Notes: generated by a model not told the origin, from the letters alone. A stretch of 34,315 bases of DNA from DTU018 sp003444615 (GCA_049656905.1 JBASMO010000221.1:1-34315); one strand, 5' to 3'. Shown: positions 6,986 through 15,672, numbered from the stretch's first letter. Made by a program: numbers and translations.

Positions 6986-8032
6986 ATGGATCATAAGTAT
7001 TCCAACGAAGACCATCTCAAGCGTCTTATTGATTACAGAGACGCCCGTGAATTCCATCTAAAAAAAGATCGTCGTAAGAGGGACAAGCGTATGTCCTTAT
7101 CAGAAGCTATCGCAGAATTTGTCTGGGATGGTGACATTTTTGCGGAAACGGGCTTTTCTTACGTAAGAAGTCCTATTCAAGCCTATTTTGAACTTGTTCG
7201 TCAACAGAAAAAGAACCTTACTGGTATTGGTTCCCCCATGTCTAACACCTCATATATGATGTCCCGGGGCTGCATGACAGGCCTACACCTTTCCTATGTG
7301 GGCGTAGAAATGCGCGGCAATGATAAAAACTTTGCTCGTATGATAAAAGAAAAATATGCCCAAATCTATTCTATTTGGAGTCATGGCTCTATGGCTCAAG
7401 GTTTTAAGGCCGCCCAATTAGGGTCCCCCTGCATCGCCTCTAAGCAGTTACTGGGAACCGACATGGTTACCAAAAACCCCTATGTCAAAGTTATTAATAA
7501 TCCGGTCAGTGATGAAGAAGACCCCGTTTGTATGATTCCCGCCCTATTTCCCGATGTCTGCATCATCCATGTTCAGCAGGCAGACCGTTATGGCAATGCT
7601 GTTATTTATGGCCCTGCCATTAACGATGTCGCTTTAGCCGCAGCGTGCCGTAAAGTCATAATTACCGCAGAGCGAATTGTTCCGGAAATGACTATTAGAG
7701 ATAAGGGTAATGCCAGCATCCCCTTCTGGTATGTTGATGCAGTAGTTGAGTTACCCTATGGAGCTTATCCAGGTTGCTGCCCAGGTCATTACTACTGGAA
7801 TCGTGAGTGGTGGGAATTCTTAGTCCGCATTGGAACTTATACTCACGAAAATATGCTTGATTACACTGATAACTGGATTATGAATACAAAGGACCAGTAT
7901 GACTTTATAGAAAAAGCTGGGGGCATTCGCGTTATTGATCACGCCCGCCGCTTAGTGGAGGCAGCCGAAGGCGTCGCCGACGATACTGCTATCAGTTTCC
8001 ATTATCAAGAAGTAATACCCAAAAGGGATTAA
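6986..8032 (+). CDS. CoA-transferase subunit A (glutaconate CoA-transferase alpha-like)
   Basis: This is the alpha subunit of a family I CoA-transferase, which moves CoA between carboxylic acids. Length (348 residues) and overall look match the GctA/glutaconate-type group, for example GDIFAETGFSYVRSP, LLGTDMVTKNPYVKV and HVQQADRYGNAVIYGP. SD AAGGAGG lies 9 nt before ATG 6986. The beta subunit follows after 15 bp, so the two form an operon ended by terminators at 8855-8917. In a syntrophic or fermenting anaerobe it would activate or release acyl-CoAs. The acid used cannot be read from the sequence. It is transcribed against replication, unlike its neighbours. Confidence 0.85.
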   Translation: MDHKYSNEDHLKRLIDYRDAREFHLKKDRRKRDKRMSLSEAIAEFVWDGDIFAETGFSYVRSPIQAYFELVRQQKKNLTGIGSPMSNTSYMMSRGCMTGLHLSYVGVEMRGNDKNFARMIKEKYAQIYSIWSHGSMAQGFKAAQLGSPCIASKQLLGTDMVTKNPYVKVINNPVSDEEDPVCMIPALFPDVCIIHVQQADRYGNAVIYGPAINDVALAAACRKVIITAERIVPEMTIRDKGNASIPFWYVDAVVELPYGAYPGCCPGHYYWNREWWEFLVRIGTYTHENMLDYTDNWIMNTKDQYDFIEKAGGIRVIDHARRLVEAAEGVADDTAISFHYQEVIPKRD

Positions 8033-8047
8033 GTGAGGAGGGAAATC

Positions 8048-8830
8048 ATGAGCAATGTAGCACCTGCTAATCCGTTGGAAATGCTGGCCTATAACTTGTC
8101 TTTGTTGATTGAAGACGGACAAATAGTATACGTAGGAACCGGCCTTCCCATGGTTGGAGCCATGCTGGCTCATCAAACCCATGCTAAAAATATAACTATG
8201 GTTTTTGAAAGCGGTGGCCAAGACCCCAGTGAAGGCTGCGATATGCCCTGGTCTGTAGGGGATCCCTTTACTTTCCGCAAAGCACCCATGTCTATGGAAA
8301 TGGCTATTTCATTTGGCCAATGTGCTCTGGGATATGTGGATATTGCCTTCCAAGGCGGAGCCCAAATTGACATGTATGGAAATGTTAACACTTCCGTAAT
8401 CGGTAGTTATGAAAATTTAAAGTCGATTCTGCCTGGCAGCGGCGGCGGAAACGATATTGGTTCGCTTACTGAAAAATCCGTTTTAGTAGGGTTACAGACT
8501 CCCGACCGTTTTCCGGAAAGAGTGGATTTTTTAACCACCCCTGGCTTTTTAGACGGTGGAGACAGCCGGCAAAAAGCTGGGCTATATGGAGGTCCCATAG
8601 CGGTTGTAACCCAGGTAGGCGTATATGACTTCGAACCAGTTAGTAAAAGAATGCGTATCAAGGCTTTAAATCCGGGAATGACTGTAGAAATTGCTCAAGC
8701 ATGTACAGGTTTTGAACTTTTGGTACCTGATAAGATTGAAACCGTCGAGCCTCCACCAGATGAAGTTTTAGAGATTTTGCGTACTGTGGTGGATCCTCGC
8801 GGTGTCTTTACCAAAATGCCCGGGACCTAA
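8048..8830 (+). CDS. CoA-transferase subunit B (glutaconate CoA-transferase beta-like)
   Basis: The beta subunit carries the catalytic glutamate of family I CoA-transferases. From ATG 8048 (MSNVAPANPLEML) the motif VFESGG places a glutamate at residue 54. This is the position of the catalytic Glu54 known from the glutaconate CoA-transferase beta subunit. The GGA-rich SD (GGAGGG) five nt upstream decides this start over a GTG at 8033. It is 260 residues, normal for the family. A glycine-rich stretch (PGSGGGNDIGSL) and YDFEPVSKRMRI are further family features. It forms a heteromer with the product of the preceding gene. Confidence 0.86.
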   Translation: MSNVAPANPLEMLAYNLSLLIEDGQIVYVGTGLPMVGAMLAHQTHAKNITMVFESGGQDPSEGCDMPWSVGDPFTFRKAPMSMEMAISFGQCALGYVDIAFQGGAQIDMYGNVNTSVIGSYENLKSILPGSGGGNDIGSLTEKSVLVGLQTPDRFPERVDFLTTPGFLDGGDSRQKAGLYGGPIAVVTQVGVYDFEPVSKRMRIKALNPGMTVEIAQACTGFELLVPDKIETVEPPPDEVLEILRTVVDPRGVFTKMPGT

Positions 8831-8854
8831 TTGATATCGTTACTTTATTAATAT

Positions 8855-8883
8855 TGCTTGGCCCCTTTCCGGGGGCCAAGCAA
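8855..8883 (+). terminator. Strong hairpin after the CoA-transferase operon
   Basis: TTGCTTGGCCCC pairs with GGGGGCCAAGCAA across a 5-nt loop. No T-run follows directly. It stands 25 bp after the stop codon and just before a true terminator, so it probably protects or reinforces the 3' end. Confidence 0.6.
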
Positions 8884-8891
8884 ACCGTCAA

Positions 8892-8920
8892 AAAAGGCCT
8901 CCTTGTGAGGCCTCTTTTCT
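8892..8920. terminator. Bidirectional rho-independent terminator
   Basis: Stem AGGCCTC (8895-8901) / GAGGCCT (8907-8913) is followed by a T-rich tract on the plus strand and preceded by an A-run that becomes a T-run on the minus strand. It can end both the CoA-transferase operon and the convergent mnmE-noc operon. Confidence 0.85.
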
Positions 8921-8958
8921 TTACTTAGGTATGGAGGGTTATGATTTAATTTTTACTT

Positions 8959-9819
8959 CTAGCGGGGCAATGTTAGCACATTTCCTCGTTTTTGTTTGCG
9001 TACTTTTATGAGCAATTCATATTCTTCCTCCCCATTGCGTTCGGTCATGGAGATATCTACTCCCGTTTGACGGGCTCTTTTAACGGTTTCCTTGATGGTA
9101 TTTATAAATATACGGGCATCTCTGATAACCATGGAAACACTTTGGCCATCATCCCTTAGGCCGCTTTCCCGGGGAATGTTATTATGACTCAGTTCTTCCA
9201 CCAGTTTTTCTGTTTCCTTAACATTTAAGTCCCGTTCGTAAATCTGACGCAGCACTTCCATCTGCATTTCCGGAGCAGTTAGCTTCAGTAAAGAACGGGC
9301 ATGGCGTTCAGTGATTATCTCCGGGGATATAAGGTCGCGAATGGGTTCCGGCAGTTTCAGCAAGCGCAATTTATTGGCAATGGCTGATTGGCTTTTGCCT
9401 ATGCGTTTGGCCAATTCATCCTGGGTCAGCCCAAACCCTTCGATCAGCATTTGATAGGCCAGCGCCTCCTCAAAATAGTTGAGTTCTCGTCTTTGTAAAT
9501 TTTCTATTAAAGATACTGCTGCTGCCCTTTCGTCTTCCATCTTTTGCACAATAGCAGGGATCGTGCGAAGCCCTAGTAATGCACAAGCGCGATAACGCCT
9601 TTCTCCGGCCACAATCTGAAACTTCTCTCCCACCGGGCGGATCACAATAGGTTGGATTACTCCGTAGTTTTCAATTGATTGAGCCAAATCAGACAATTCT
9701 CTTTCCTCAAACTGACGGCGCGCCTGATAGGGACTGGGCTCAATGCGAGTTAGTTCAATTTCCTCCACCTGCACTGAATCGGACTTACCTAACAGCTTTT
9801 CCAACCGTTTCATCACCAT
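8959..9819 (-). CDS. noc: Nucleoid occlusion protein Noc (ParB paralog)
   Basis: Noc is a ParB-family CTP-binding protein that spreads from its own DNA sites, ties DNA to the membrane and blocks division over the nucleoid. This 286-residue protein begins with a short basic amphipathic stretch (MKRLEKLLGK), as expected for membrane contact. It then has the ParB N-domain with GERRYRA, the helix-turn-helix (TQDELAKRIGKSQSAIANKL) and a C-terminal dimer domain. Its place right after rsmG is the classical noc position, which separates it from true ParB at 4835-5677. SD AAGGAGG lies upstream of ATG 9819. A generic ParB function is less likely. Confidence 0.85.
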   Translation of the reverse strand: MVMKRLEKLLGKSDSVQVEEIELTRIEPSPYQARRQFEERELSDLAQSIENYGVIQPIVIRPVGEKFQIVAGERRYRACALLGLRTIPAIVQKMEDERAAAVSLIENLQRRELNYFEEALAYQMLIEGFGLTQDELAKRIGKSQSAIANKLRLLKLPEPIRDLISPEIITERHARSLLKLTAPEMQMEVLRQIYERDLNVKETEKLVEELSHNNIPRESGLRDDGQSVSMVIRDARIFINTIKETVKRARQTGVDISMTERNGEEEYELLIKVRKQKRGNVLTLPR

Positions 9820-9834
9820 ACCAGAACTCCTCCT

Positions 9835-10479
9835 TTACAGGGGCCTTTTCGATGGAATCCCCGTCCTGCGTGGATACTGGGCAGGAGTCGGGCTTTCTTT
9901 TACCACCTTCACCAGTGCTCGGTCGCGCTGTTCAATAAGTTTATACCAATAAATGCTTTCCACTCGAGTATGCAGAACTTGCAGAGCTTTTTGCGCTTGC
10001 TCCACTTCCTCATCGGCTTTGCTGCCCTTCCAGAACCAGCCAATGCCACCGCTTTTTAATAGCGGTATTCCATATTCCAGCAATACGTTTAGTGCTGCCA
10101 AAGCCCGGGCTGTAACTATGTCAAAAGTCTCTCTAAAATAACTGTCGTGACCTAGCTTTTCCAGGCGACTTGTTACCACTTTTACATTGCCCAAATCCAA
10201 CTCCAGAGCAACTGTTTCTAGAAAGGCGCTTTTTTTTCTATCTGACTCCACTAATATAAACTGGGCTGTGGGGCAATGCATAGCTAAAATGAGTCCGGGG
10301 AATCCTGCTCCGCTGCCCATATCAGCTATGCGGCAATTGTCTAGAGAAGTATATTTTAGTATTTCTTGGCTGTCGCTAATGTGTTTATCAAAATCCTCTT
10401 CCAAAGTACGCCGGCTTACTAAATTATGTTTTTGATTTTCAGCCAAGAGCATTTCTCTAAATTTACTAATATATTCCAT
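9835..10479 (-). CDS. rsmG: 16S rRNA m7G527 methyltransferase RsmG (GidB)
   Basis: RsmG methylates G527 (E. coli numbering) of 16S rRNA using S-adenosylmethionine; loss gives low-level streptomycin resistance in several bacteria. The 214-residue protein has the SAM-binding core IADMGSGAGFPGLILA and the following acidic strand FILVESDRKK. The family segment TARALAALNVLLEYGIPLL comes next. SD GAGG is 5 nt before ATG 10479. It sits 9 bp after mnmG and 15 bp before noc, in the mnmE-mnmG-rsmG-noc operon. Confidence 0.95.
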   Translation of the reverse strand: MEYISKFREMLLAENQKHNLVSRRTLEEDFDKHISDSQEILKYTSLDNCRIADMGSGAGFPGLILAMHCPTAQFILVESDRKKSAFLETVALELDLGNVKVVTSRLEKLGHDSYFRETFDIVTARALAALNVLLEYGIPLLKSGGIGWFWKGSKADEEVEQAQKALQVLHTRVESIYWYKLIEQRDRALVKVVKESPTPAQYPRRTGIPSKRPL

Positions 10480-10488
10480 GCAATCCTC

Positions 10489-12366
10489 TTATTTCCTTCT
10501 TTCCTTTTCTAAATAGATTAATAAAACATTAATATCGGCCGGTGATACTCCAGCTATTCTGGACGCTTGTCCTACCGACATAGGTTGGAACTGGGTCAGC
10601 TTTTGTTTGGCCTCGTTGGACAAGCCCGGTACATTTTCGTAGTTTATTTGTTCAGGAATTAATCTGCTTTCCATTTTTTCAAAGCGCTGCACCTGTTCAT
10701 ACTGCTTGTTAATATAGCCTTCATATTTAGCCTGGACTTCCAGTTGCTCTAGTATATCCAAATCGTACTCGGGCACTAGACCAGCTTTTATATAGTCCTC
10801 GATCTCCAGCTCCGGGCGACGCAGCAGGTCCCATAAAGAAACCCGCTCCTTTAAGGGGGCGCTTCCTTTTTGGGCCAGTATGTTTCCTACTACCTCATCA
10901 GCAGGTGTAGCACCATAATCGCGCAATCTTTGTTTTTCTTGTTCTAGCAGATGAACTTTTTTCTGAAAAACTTCCCACCGTTCATCGCTTACCAATCCCA
11001 CTTGACGCCCTATTTCGGTAAGCCGCAGGTCCGCATTATCTTGGCGTAACAGTAAACGGTATTCCGCTCGTGAGGTAAGCAGGCGATAGGGCTCATCCAT
11101 TTCCTTAGTGATCAGATCATCGATTAAAACCCCTATAAATGCCTGGCTGCGTTTCAATATCAACGGCTCTCGGTCTAAAACCTTCATAGCAGCATTTATC
11201 CCGGCTATTAGTCCTTGGGCAGCGGCTTCCTCATACCCGGAAGTGCCGTTGATTTGACCCGCCGTAAACAACCCTTCTACGGCTTTGGTTTCCAAAGATA
11301 ATTTTAATTGGGAAGCGGGGATATAATCGTATTCAATAGCATACCCGGTACGAATCATGCGTACATTTTCCAAACCGGGAATACTTCGCAGCACTCTAAT
11401 CTGAACGTCTTCAGGCAGACTGGTATTCAAGCCCTGTACATACATTTCATCGGTAGCCCGGCCTTCGGGCTCAACAAACAGCTGGTGGCTGTCCTTGTGG
11501 GAAAACCGAACTACCTTGTCTTCAAAAGAAGGGCAATAGCGAGGGCCCCGGCCTTGAATAACCCCCGTAAACATCGGAGCTCGGTCCAAATTATCCATTA
11601 CTATCTTATGAGTTTCTGGTGTGCTGTAAGTCAGCCAACATGACAATTGAGGTCGCTTTACGGGCGGACTCATATAAGAGAATCGCAGCGGCTGTTCATC
11701 TCCTGGCTGCTCCTTCATTTTAGAAAAATCAACTGATTTCTTGCTGATACGGGGAGGGGTGCCGGTCTTAAAGCGTCCTAATTCAAAGCCCAGATCCTGC
11801 AAACATTGCGACAGCATGGTTGCCGGGAACTGATTACCGGGCCCACCATCAAATATTATGTCTCCAATTATGATACGGCCCTTTAAGTAGGTTCCCGAAG
11901 TAACCACCACGGCTTGACATTCGAAATAAGCACCGGTTTTGGTTACTATACCTGTTACCCGGCCTGATTTAGTCTCTATTCTGGCCACTTCTGCCATCAT
12001 TATATCGAGATTCTGTTGGTTTAAGAGCGTACGCAGCATCTCTTTGTGATACTCATATTTATCAGCCTGAGCCCGCAAAGCTTGCACGGCTGGTCCTTTA
12101 CCAGTGTTAATGGTTCTTATCTGAATATTGGCCTTATCGATATTAATACCCATTTCTCCGCCCAATGCATCCATTTCTCTAACCAGTTGGGCTTTAGCCG
12201 GTCCACCAATGGAGGGGTTGCAGGGCATTAAAGCGATGTTTTCCATACTAAGTGTAACCAGGAGAGTAGAACAGCCTATGCGCGCAGCAGCCAAGGCTGC
12301 TTCACAGCCAGCGTGTCCCGCTCCTATAACAACTACCTGATAGCTACCTGCAGCATATGTTATCAT
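10489..12366 (-). CDS. mnmG: tRNA uridine-34 carboxymethylaminomethyl modification enzyme MnmG (GidA)
   Basis: MnmG is the FAD protein that, with MnmE, installs the (carboxymethyl)aminomethyl group at C5 of the wobble uridine of several tRNAs. The 625-residue length is normal. The N-terminus has the dinucleotide-binding motif VVVIGAGHAGCEAALAAARIG (first 18 or so residues of the fold). Family blocks include NPSIGGPAKAQLVREMDALGG, the GTPPRI segment, and TSGYEEAAAQGLIAGINAA near the C-terminal domain. SD GGAGG lies 10 nt before ATG 12366. It is 27 bp downstream of mnmE, its partner. Confidence 0.97.
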   Translation of the reverse strand: MITYAAGSYQVVVIGAGHAGCEAALAAARIGCSTLLVTLSMENIALMPCNPSIGGPAKAQLVREMDALGGEMGINIDKANIQIRTINTGKGPAVQALRAQADKYEYHKEMLRTLLNQQNLDIMMAEVARIETKSGRVTGIVTKTGAYFECQAVVVTSGTYLKGRIIIGDIIFDGGPGNQFPATMLSQCLQDLGFELGRFKTGTPPRISKKSVDFSKMKEQPGDEQPLRFSYMSPPVKRPQLSCWLTYSTPETHKIVMDNLDRAPMFTGVIQGRGPRYCPSFEDKVVRFSHKDSHQLFVEPEGRATDEMYVQGLNTSLPEDVQIRVLRSIPGLENVRMIRTGYAIEYDYIPASQLKLSLETKAVEGLFTAGQINGTSGYEEAAAQGLIAGINAAMKVLDREPLILKRSQAFIGVLIDDLITKEMDEPYRLLTSRAEYRLLLRQDNADLRLTEIGRQVGLVSDERWEVFQKKVHLLEQEKQRLRDYGATPADEVVGNILAQKGSAPLKERVSLWDLLRRPELEIEDYIKAGLVPEYDLDILEQLEVQAKYEGYINKQYEQVQRFEKMESRLIPEQINYENVPGLSNEAKQKLTQFQPMSVGQASRIAGVSPADINVLLIYLEKERRK

Positions 12367-12393
12367 CCACTGTTTACCTCCCAGCCAACCTGT

Positions 12394-13770
12394 TTACTTA
12401 CCAATACAAAAATCGTGAAAAATACGATCCAAGACCTCTTCGTTCAAGTTTTTACCGGTTATTTCGCCCAGGGATTCCAAGGCTCCTCTTAAGTCTACCC
12501 CCAGACAGTCCAGGGTAGCGGTAGACAGAAAACTGAGTACGTCTTGTATATGCTGTCGGGCTGCCGTTAAGGACTGTTTCTGCCTTAAATTAACCGCCAT
12601 TTCTAGATCATCACTGCTTAAGCCGCCCGCCAAAACCAATTCTTCAATAAGGCTTTCCAGTTCTTCCAAGCCCACTTCTTCTTTTACTGAACCGCGGATA
12701 ACAGGAATATCCCCAAACATCTTAAGCAAATCCTCTTCGGAAACTCTTTTATCTTCCAAATCTTCTTTGTTTACCAGTACAATCAGCTTGCTACGATCAA
12801 TGTTTTCGTAAATAAACTGATCTTCAGCGGTTATCCCCGAAGTAACGTCTAGCAAAAAGATTATCAGATCTGCTTGTTTGATAATCTCCTGAGAGCGCTT
12901 TACTCCTATCTTTTCTACCACATCTTCAGTGGCTCTTATTCCTGCTGTATCCAGGATTCGCACCGGTATCCCCCGGATATTCAGCCAATCTTCAATTATA
13001 TCCCGGGTCGTTCCTGGAATATCAGTTACTATAGCCTTTTCCTTTCTTAGCAGGGCATTGAGCAAACTAGATTTACCCACATTGGGTTTGCCAACGATAG
13101 CTACCGTTATACCGTCACGATAAACATCCGCCCGCCTGGCTGCTTCCAGCATATGATCCAGCTGGTCAACAACCTTTTCTAACCGCTCCTTTAATTCATC
13201 ATAGTCAGGATCCCCAACTTCATCAGGAAAATCCATACTGGCTTCCACTAGGGCATTTATTTGTATCAGTTCATCCTCCAGCTTGGCAATTAAACGACCT
13301 GTGCTGCCCTGCAAACGACGCATGGCAATTTGCATAGCTTTGTCAGTTTTAGCACGGATAATATCGATAACTGCTTCAGCCTGACTGGCATCCAAGCGGC
13401 CATTTAAGAAAGCCCGGCGGGTAAATTCCCCTGGTTCGGCCAGGCGTACCCCTTCTTGCAGAATTCTTTCCAATATCCTTCGGGCCGGTAATGACCCACC
13501 ATGACAGTTTATTTCCACTACATCCTCACCGGTATAACTACGGGGATGGCGCATTATGTTAACTATTACTTCATCAACCGGCTGTCCAGCCTGGTCTATT
13601 ATCCAACCCAAGGTCATGGTGTAGGTGGGGCGCTGGGTTAATTGCACCTCGGGACGATAAGGTTTAAACAACCTCTCCGTTATTTCAATTACTTTATCAC
13701 CGCTTAAGCGGACAATAGCTATACCGCCTTCACCAGGTGGAGTTGAGATAGCCGCTATATTGTCCTGCAC
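12394..13770 (-). CDS. mnmE: tRNA modification GTPase MnmE (TrmE)
   Basis: MnmE is the GTPase partner of MnmG in wobble-uridine modification. The protein has an N-terminal formyl-folate-binding domain (AAISTPPGEGGIAIVRLSG), a helical domain and an inserted G domain. That domain carries GKPNVGKS (around residue 227), DIPGTTRD and the NKED-type recognition motif. The C-terminus is FCIGK, whose cysteine is conserved in the family. I place the start at GTG 13770, with SD AGGGGTGG about 5 nt before it. A GTG at 13779 directly touches the SD and would add three residues. It opens the mnmE-mnmG-rsmG-noc operon. Confidence 0.95.
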   Translation of the reverse strand: MQDNIAAISTPPGEGGIAIVRLSGDKVIEITERLFKPYRPEVQLTQRPTYTMTLGWIIDQAGQPVDEVIVNIMRHPRSYTGEDVVEINCHGGSLPARRILERILQEGVRLAEPGEFTRRAFLNGRLDASQAEAVIDIIRAKTDKAMQIAMRRLQGSTGRLIAKLEDELIQINALVEASMDFPDEVGDPDYDELKERLEKVVDQLDHMLEAARRADVYRDGITVAIVGKPNVGKSSLLNALLRKEKAIVTDIPGTTRDIIEDWLNIRGIPVRILDTAGIRATEDVVEKIGVKRSQEIIKQADLIIFLLDVTSGITAEDQFIYENIDRSKLIVLVNKEDLEDKRVSEEDLLKMFGDIPVIRGSVKEEVGLEELESLIEELVLAGGLSSDDLEMAVNLRQKQSLTAARQHIQDVLSFLSTATLDCLGVDLRGALESLGEITGKNLNEEVLDRIFHDFCIGK

Positions 13771-13917
13771 TTTTGCCACCCCTAATCCATGATTTTTACC
13801 CTCTATGTCAAGCTTGGGCTAGCCTATTCCTTATTAACTGCAGGTGGGTTTCATAACCTCATGGCCTGCTATTATTTTACCAAACCAATCTTTCTTCTAC
13901 ACCCGGGCAGCTGCCAT

Positions 13918-13942
13918 AAAAAAAAGGCCCGCTTAAGGGGCC
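13918..13942 (-). terminator. Rho-independent terminator after jag
   Basis: On the minus strand GGCCCC and GGGCC form a short GC stem followed by eight T. It closes the rpmH-rnpA-yidD-yidC-jag operon, so mnmE must have its own promoter in 13771-13917. Confidence 0.85.
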
Positions 13943-13954
13943 TTTCTGCTACAG

Positions 13955-14581
13955 TTATTTTTTCAAGGATATTACTACTTTCCTATTAGGTTCATCTCCC
14001 ATAGAGTACGTAGTTACCTGTGGATCACCCTGAAGAGCCGTATGAACTATTCTTCTTTCCTGTGAATTCATCGGCCTCATTACTACATTACGTTTGGTTT
14101 TCTTTACCCGCTCAGAAAGTCTTAAAGCCAGGGCCTCCAGAGATTGTTCCTTTTTCTTGCGATAATCTTCTACATCTAAAATCACTCTAATTCTCTCCTG
14201 CCGCCGGCGATTTACTATCAAGCCCACCATAAATTGCAGAGAATTTAAGGTCTCTCCCTTTCGTCCAATTAACAACCCCATATCTTTGCCGCTAATATTG
14301 ATGCGGACCCGGCCTTCCTCACTCTCCACTTTCCTAATCTCATAATCAATTTTCATCTTTTTGAGCAGGTCTTCCAGAACTTTACGTACTTCTTCCTCGG
14401 GTTTATCCCGGCGGGTAACCCTAACCACAGCGGGCTTTTTAACTAGACCCAACAGTCCTCGGGCGGGTTCTTCAATGACTTCTATTATCGCGTCGTCAAT
14501 ATCACATCCCAATTCCTCTAAGGCTGCTTTTATGGCCTCATCGACGCTTTTTCCCCGCTTTTCGATACTTTTTGCTTCCAC
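13955..14581 (-). CDS. jag: RNA-binding protein Jag/KhpB (SpoIIIJ-associated)
   Basis: Jag (KhpB) is an RNA-binding protein paired with KhpA in Firmicutes and linked to cell elongation and envelope control. The 208 residues show the three expected parts. These are an N-terminal Jag domain (MEAKSIEKRGKSVDEAIKAA), a KH domain with the loop GLLIGRKGETLNSLQF, and a C-terminal R3H domain (SQERRIVHTALQGDP). Start is GTG 14581, with SD AAAGGAGG 11 nt upstream, inside the end of yidC (44-bp overlap). That overlap suggests translational coupling with yidC, its usual partner gene. Confidence 0.94.
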   Translation of the reverse strand: MEAKSIEKRGKSVDEAIKAALEELGCDIDDAIIEVIEEPARGLLGLVKKPAVVRVTRRDKPEEEVRKVLEDLLKKMKIDYEIRKVESEEGRVRINISGKDMGLLIGRKGETLNSLQFMVGLIVNRRRQERIRVILDVEDYRKKKEQSLEALALRLSERVKKTKRNVVMRPMNSQERRIVHTALQGDPQVTTYSMGDEPNRKVVISLKK

Positions 14582-15380
14582 TGCTCTTCTTTCCTCCTTT
14601 GTCCCTCCTCACTTCTTGCTGTTTCCCTTTTACCTCTTTCTTTTCTGCCTTCTCCACAGGTGCTGGTTCCTTATTTTCTTGGTCTGGGTTGTCCACCACT
14701 GTTTCCTGGGCTTTTACCTGCACACCAACGCCGGTTTCCACTGCTAAACGGCTAGTCCGATTAACATAAAGCTGCTGTAAGATACCTAAAATATTGAAGG
14801 TTACCCAGTACAACGGTAGTCCGGCCGGTAAAGTCGCGGCTATCCAGGCCATGAATAATGGCATGATATACAGCATGGTTTTTTGGGTGGGATCTTGGGC
14901 ATTAACCGTAGAAAGTCTAGACTGGTAAAAGGTGGTTACTGCTGCCAAGACAGCTAAAAGCAAGTATGGATCGCGCTCACCTATGTTGGGAATCCATAAA
15001 AAACTAGCATGTTCAGCTACCGAAAATGGAAAATTTAATAATGATTGATAAAATGCTATAAAGATAGGCATTTGAATCAGCAAGGGCAAACAAGAGCTAA
15101 AAGGACTAACCCCGTGTTCTCTATACATCTCCATCATTTTAGTCTGCATTAACTGGGGATTATCCTTATACTTATCCTGTATGTATTGCATCTTAGGCTG
15201 TAGCTGTTGCATAGCCCGCATGGATTTCATTTGCTTTTGGGTTAAGGGAAACATGACCAGTTTAATAACTATGGTCATGAAAATAATGGCTAAACCGTAA
15301 TTAGGTAAACCTATCTGCCCTGTGAGCAGGTACATCCATTGAATTACATCAGCAAACCACTGTACAAATGATTGCCACAA
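14538..15380 (-). CDS. yidC: Membrane protein insertase YidC (SpoIIIJ/Oxa1 family)
   Basis: YidC inserts and folds membrane proteins, alone or with SecYEG. This 280-residue short Firmicute form has five hydrophobic segments. The first is the segment after the VQWFADVIQWMYLLTG start region, then NYGLAIIFMTIVIKLVMFPL. The cytoplasmic hairpin with QLQPKMQYIQDKYKDNP follows, and then three more helices. It ends in a long basic tail rich in K, E and R, as in ribosome-binding YidC tails. No cleavable signal peptide or lipobox is obvious. Start is TTG 15380; an in-frame stop just upstream leaves no other option. A perfect hairpin lies directly upstream (15393-15410). Confidence 0.95.
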   Translation of the reverse strand: MWQSFVQWFADVIQWMYLLTGQIGLPNYGLAIIFMTIVIKLVMFPLTQKQMKSMRAMQQLQPKMQYIQDKYKDNPQLMQTKMMEMYREHGVSPFSSCLPLLIQMPIFIAFYQSLLNFPFSVAEHASFLWIPNIGERDPYLLLAVLAAVTTFYQSRLSTVNAQDPTQKTMLYIMPLFMAWIAATLPAGLPLYWVTFNILGILQQLYVNRTSRLAVETGVGVQVKAQETVVDNPDQENKEPAPVEKAEKKEVKGKQQEVRRDKGGKKSSGSKKYRKAGKKRR

Positions 15381-15392
15381 ATCAAACCCTGC

Positions 15393-15410
15393 TTACCAAT
15401 TTCTTGGTAA
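15393..15410 (-). promoter_or_regulatory. Perfect hairpin in the yidC leader
   Basis: On the minus strand TTACCAA and TTGGTAA form a 7-bp perfect stem closed by the stable tetraloop GAAA. It lies between a strong SD-like sequence (AAGGAGGTGG, about 15414-15423) and the weak TTG start of yidC. It may influence translation initiation. No T-run follows, so it is not a terminator. Confidence 0.45.
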
Positions 15411-15465
15411 CAGGTTCCACCTCCTTGTTAACCGGCCAGGATCACTGCTAGACCATTTGCTATTA

Positions 15466-15672
15466 TTAGGGCACCGGATCGTATCCCCCTGGTTGAAAAG
15501 GGTGACATCTTAATACTCGTCGAACGGCCAACCATCCGCCCTTTAATATTCCATGTTTATCCACAGCTTGAATCGCATAATTAGAACAGGAAGGATAAAA
15601 ACGGCATGCTGGTGGCCTAAAACAGGTAAATGCCTGATATATCTTAACTAACCAGATTACTAGCCTTCTCAT
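15466..15672 (-). CDS. yidD: Membrane protein insertion efficiency factor YidD
   Basis: YidD is a small membrane-associated protein that helps YidC-dependent insertion. The 68 residues contain the family signature CFRPPACRFYPSCSNYAIQA and then GWLAVRRVLRCHPFQPGGYDPVP, with its conserved cysteines. An N-terminal amphipathic helix (MRRLVIWLVKIYQ) is visible. Its ATG directly follows the rnpA stop codon with no gap, so translation is probably coupled. It lies in the usual rnpA-yidD-yidC order. Confidence 0.96.
   Translation of the reverse strand: MRRLVIWLVKIYQAFTCFRPPACRFYPSCSNYAIQAVDKHGILKGGWLAVRRVLRCHPFQPGGYDPVP
15557..15565 (+). promoter_or_regulatory. DnaA box (perfect) inside yidD
   Basis: TTATCCACA matches the DnaA-box consensus exactly. 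It lies within yidD, about 0.9 kb from dnaA, outside the intergenic origin segments. It may be an outlying DnaA site or chance. Confidence 0.45.
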
